Source: Flavobacteriaceae bacterium
GTDB taxonomy: Bacteria > Bacteroidota > Bacteroidia > Flavobacteriales > Flavobacteriaceae
Direction of reading: 5' to 3'
NCBI GenBank assembly: GCA_030618945.1
Contig: JAUXCI010000071.1
Location: 1 to 9,825 of the forward strand
DNA length: 9,825 bases
The translations under genes were made by a program, and so were the position numbers. Under the pieces are notes generated by a model that saw only the letters and a list, made by a program, of their open reading frames with translations, ran no database searches and was not told the origin of the DNA. Below are positions 7,138-9,825 of the stretch, in pieces (positions within the stretch are counted from its first letter, which is position 1; every line of letters starts with the position of its first letter).

Positions 7138-8865
7138 ATGAATAATAATACAAGTGACGAGGTTTTAGGCAGATTTGATGCCATTGTAATTGGAACAGGT
7201 ATATCAGGTGGATGGGCAGCAAAAGAACTTTGTGAGAATGGATTAAAAACATTGGTCCTTGAAAGAGGAAGAATGGTGAGGCACGTAATTGATTATCCCA
7301 CCATGAATATGGAGAACTGGGATTTTGAACATAGAGACAAGCTGAGTGCTGAGGAATTAAAAAGACAAGAAAAGCAATCCAGAACTGGTTATACAACAGC
7401 CAAAGAGTTTAAACATTGGTTTGTTGATGACATTGAACATCCCTATACAGAAACCAAAAGATTTGACTGGATGAGAGGGTATCATGTTGGGGGTAGATCC
7501 ATTACCTGGGGAAGACATTCGTATCGGTTGAGTGAAATGGATTTTGCAGCGAATAAGAAAGATGGTCATGGAGTAGATTGGCCTATAAGATATAATGACC
7601 TGGCTCCCTGGTATGATAAAGTAGAACAATATATTGGGGTGAGTGGCAAGAATCTCGGATTAGAACAGTTGCCTGATGGGAAGTTAACTGAACCCATGGA
7701 ATTTAATTGTGTTGAAGCTGATCTTGTTAACCGGGTGGCTGAAAATATGGATGGTCGAGTTATCACGCATGGTAGAATTGCTCATATAACCGGAGATAAG
7801 ATTTATGAAGGAAGAGGGAAATGTCAGTTTCGCGACAGATGTATGAGAGGATGTCCTTTTGGCGGCTATTTTAGTAGTAATGCTTCAACTTTGCCAGCTG
7901 CAACCAGATCTGGTAATATGACCCTTAGACCGAATTCCATCGCTTATGAGATTGTATATGATGAGAAGACCAAACTAGCTTCTGGCGTAAAAGTGATTGA
8001 CACATTAACAAAGGAAAAGTTATTTTTTGAAGCAAAGATTATTTTTTGTTGTGCTTCAACCATTGCTTCAGCTTCGATTCTAATGCAGTCTAAATCAGAC
8101 AGGTTTCCAAATGGATTAGGAAATGATAGTGGGGAATTGGGTCATAATATTATGGATCATACTATGTCAATTGGAGCCAGTGCAATTGTCAATGAACATG
8201 AAGATAAGTATTATAAAGGAAGAAAACCTGGGGGTTTCTACATTCCCAGATTTAGAAACCTGGATGAGAAAAGCCGTCATAAAGATTATATAAGAGGATA
8301 CGGGTATCAGGGTAGTGCAAGTAGAATGAACTGGAGAAGTGCCGTTGCCGAATTGAGTTTTGGGAAAGAGTTGAAAGAAAGCCTTGTTAAACCAGGAAAA
8401 TGGAGGGTCGGTATGAGCGCTTTTGGAGAATGTTTACCCTATCATGAAAACAAAATTACACTTAACTATGATAAGTTAGATGCCTGGGGCTTACCTACTA
8501 TCGATTTTGACGTTGAATTCAAAGACAATGAAAAAGCGATGCAAAAGGATATGATGGAAGAAGCTGTTGCCATGCTGGAGGCAGCGGGTTATGATGAAGT
8601 AACAGGGTATTTTAATGAAAACGACTCTTTCCCAGGAATAGGAATACACGAGATGGGCACTGCTAGAATGGGCCGTGATCCTAAAACTTCAGTTTTGAAT
8701 GAATATAATCAGATTCATACTGTACAAAATGTGTACGTAACGGATGGGGCATGTATGACATCTTCAGGTTGTCAAAACCCATCACTTACTTATATGGCCT
8801 TGACGGCCAGGGCTGCAAATCATGCTGCCAGGGAATTTTTAAAGGAAAAAAAATCAACAAATTAA
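7138..8865 (+). CDS. GMC-family FAD dehydrogenase with Fe-S motif, large subunit of a sugar dehydrogenase
   Basis: This 575-residue flavoprotein resembles large subunits of membrane-linked gluconate, glucose and glucoside dehydrogenases. The N-terminal FAD-binding GxGxxG is GTGISG (19-24), with the ribose-binding acidic residue E42. The GMC segment GGRSITWG lies at 118-125. The C-terminal active-site pair is H504 (GIHEMGTARMG) and N547 (GCQNPSLTYMALT), the expected GMC His/Asn arrangement. C229, C235 and C239 form C-x5-C-x3-C, the spacing reported for the 3Fe-4S cluster of bacterial FAD glucose dehydrogenase. There is no signal peptide. The next gene, overlapping by one base, encodes a Tat-type small subunit, so this protein is probably folded with FAD and exported with it. 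The substrate is not determined. An aldose fits the downstream lactonase-like gene, while a glycoside (3-dehydrogenase, LacA-like) is the main alternative. Confidence 0.93.
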   Translation: MNNNTSDEVLGRFDAIVIGTGISGGWAAKELCENGLKTLVLERGRMVRHVIDYPTMNMENWDFEHRDKLSAEELKRQEKQSRTGYTTAKEFKHWFVDDIEHPYTETKRFDWMRGYHVGGRSITWGRHSYRLSEMDFAANKKDGHGVDWPIRYNDLAPWYDKVEQYIGVSGKNLGLEQLPDGKLTEPMEFNCVEADLVNRVAENMDGRVITHGRIAHITGDKIYEGRGKCQFRDRCMRGCPFGGYFSSNASTLPAATRSGNMTLRPNSIAYEIVYDEKTKLASGVKVIDTLTKEKLFFEAKIIFCCASTIASASILMQSKSDRFPNGLGNDSGELGHNIMDHTMSIGASAIVNEHEDKYYKGRKPGGFYIPRFRNLDEKSRHKDYIRGYGYQGSASRMNWRSAVAELSFGKELKESLVKPGKWRVGMSAFGECLPYHENKITLNYDKLDAWGLPTIDFDVEFKDNEKAMQKDMMEEAVAMLEAAGYDEVTGYFNENDSFPGIGIHEMGTARMGRDPKTSVLNEYNQIHTVQNVYVTDGACMTSSGCQNPSLTYMALTARAANHAAREFLKEKKSTN

Positions 8866-9485
8866 TGAATAGAAGAGAAGCATTAAGAGGATTGTCATTG
8901 AGTTTGGGTTACGCGGTTAGCGTGCCATCCGTATTGAGTGTGCTTCAGGCTTGCAGTGTTGAGAATGAATCTTGGACATCGGTTTTTTTGACAGAGAGTG
9001 AAAAAAATATAGTGACTCAATTGGTAGATATTATATTGCCCTCATCAGATATACCAGGTGGCCTGGAGATCAACCTGCCTCAATTTGTTGATATGATGTG
9101 TAAGGATGTGATGACCAAATCCGATCAGGAAATTTTCCATCAAGGGAGCGACGTGTTTTCTAAAAGATTTAAGCTTAGATTTAACAAGGATATAAGAAAG
9201 GCAAAAAAGCACGAGGTATTAGAAGTGTTCGCAAATTATTTCGATAAAACTCCTGCTGAATCGAAGCAAATTCTTGAAAAACAAAAGAAAAATATTGAAG
9301 AAATACCAGGTTCTGAAATGCAGGATTATTTGATGTATAAATGCCTGATGGCTGTGAGGTCGTTTTCATTACTAGGTTATTATACTTCGGAAAAGATTGG
9401 GACCGAGGTGTTGAATTTTGATCCTATACCTGGGGGTTGGCAGCCGTGCATTCCGGTTTCTGATATTGGAAATGCATGGACGATA
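8865..9485 (+). CDS. Gluconate 2-dehydrogenase subunit 3 family protein, Tat lipoprotein
   Basis: This is the small partner of the preceding GMC dehydrogenase. The start at 8865 shares one base with the GMC stop (TAATG), suggesting translational coupling. An in-frame ATG at 8751 lies inside the GMC gene and would bury the signal peptide, so it is rejected. The 207-residue product begins MNRREALRGL, a twin-arginine (R3-R4) pattern, followed by a hydrophobic stretch and a lipobox-like LQAC ending at C30. It should thus be Tat-exported and may be lipid-anchored. Family hallmarks are ILPSSDIPGG (residues 57-66) and the C-terminal GYYTSEKIGTEVL followed by PGGWQPCIP. In known complexes this subunit escorts the flavoprotein across the membrane and stabilises it. 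No CxxCH haem motif is present. The stop codon follows at 9486-9488. Confidence 0.93.
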
Positions 9486-9512
9486 TAAGCATTAAACTTA
9501 AATTATTATAGA

Positions 9513-9825
9513 ATGAATATTAAAATATGGCTACTTATGACAGGACTGTTCTTAGGCACTTCTTCGGTAAAAGGTCAACATGTAAAAACGGATAAGGTTC
9601 AAGTGGAATTAACATACGAAAGTAAATCAATATTAGGAGAAGGTGCCTTCTGGGACCATAAGAATGAAAGATTGTATTGGGTTGATATAGATGGTATGAA
9701 AGTACATATTTATGATCCAAAAACGAAAGAGAACAGATCATATGATACGCCAACACAGGTTGGAACCGTGGTGCCGAAGAATAAGAGTGAAGCTGTTATT
9801 GCTCTGGTAGATGGTATTTACATAC
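9513..9825 (+). CDS. SMP-30/gluconolactonase/LRE-like protein, exported, 3' end outside window
   Basis: Only the first 104 codons are present; the gene runs off the right edge. It starts 24 nt after the small-subunit stop, with no Shine-Dalgarno. Residues 1-21 look like a Sec signal peptide: K4, a hydrophobic core at about 5-16, and likely cleavage before Q22 (SVKGQ). The mature start contains ILGEGAFWD, then RLYWVDIDG, the first blade of the SMP-30 beta-propeller. E43 corresponds to the first metal-ligand glutamate of the family. Members include gluconolactonases that open sugar lactones with a divalent metal. The position behind an exported sugar dehydrogenase suggests hydrolysis of its lactone product in the periplasm. 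Other SMP-30-fold proteins have different or unknown activities, and the remaining ligands are not visible. Confidence 0.88.
   Translation, partial: MNIKIWLLMTGLFLGTSSVKGQHVKTDKVQVELTYESKSILGEGAFWDHKNERLYWVDIDGMKVHIYDPKTKENRSYDTPTQVGTVVPKNKSEAVIALVDGIYI

Noticed and set aside
8751..8864. N-terminal extension of the small-subunit reading frame starting at ATG 8751
   Set aside because: It lies wholly within the conserved C-terminus of the GMC gene, and would place the Tat signal 38 residues inside the protein. The ATG at 8865 gives a proper signal peptide.
1..9825. Defence system, mobile element, CRISPR array or phage remnant
   Set aside because: Genes and strands form ordinary metabolic operons with uniform composition; no transposase, integrase, tandem repeat array or toxin-like gene was seen.

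Overview
The window looks like chromosomal DNA from an AT-rich member of the Bacteroidota, plausibly a marine or environmental Cytophagales-type bacterium. Three things point there. No gene start is preceded by a clear Shine-Dalgarno sequence. Two genes (pta and lipA) have an exact copy of the Bacteroidota -7 promoter motif TAnnTTTG 15-20 nt before the start codon. The encoded proteins also fit this phylum. The genus is an inference I cannot settle from the sequence. All full-length genes look intact; I see no transposases, CRISPR arrays, rRNA, tRNA or phage genes.

Left part (1-3008), minus strand: hutI (imidazolonepropionase, histidine breakdown) is followed after 9 nt by a DinB-like protein gene, and then, 88 nt further on and probably with its own promoter, by lipA (lipoyl synthase). 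A strong symmetrical hairpin at 122-148 lies downstream of lipA and can stop transcription from either side. Bases 1-121 hold no gene I can support.

Centre (3148-6495), plus strand: pta and ackA, 51 nt apart, form the classic acetyl-CoA / acetyl-phosphate / acetate pathway. The promoter motif at 3125-3132 overlaps an in-frame upstream TTG, so the real pta start is almost certainly the ATG at 3148.

Right part (6602-9825), plus strand: four tightly spaced genes. They encode a second, different DinB-like protein; a GMC-family flavin dehydrogenase with a three-cysteine iron-sulfur motif; a small Tat-exported lipoprotein of the gluconate 2-dehydrogenase subunit 3 family; and an SMP-30/gluconolactonase-like protein with a signal peptide, cut by the window end. 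Together they suggest an exported sugar oxidation system. The dehydrogenase would be carried out of the cytoplasm by its Tat partner and oxidise a sugar or glycoside, and the lactonase-like enzyme would hydrolyse the product. No cytochrome subunit is visible, so the electron acceptor is unknown. This module is the most interesting part of the window. Its components belong to known families, and I do not claim a wholly new system.
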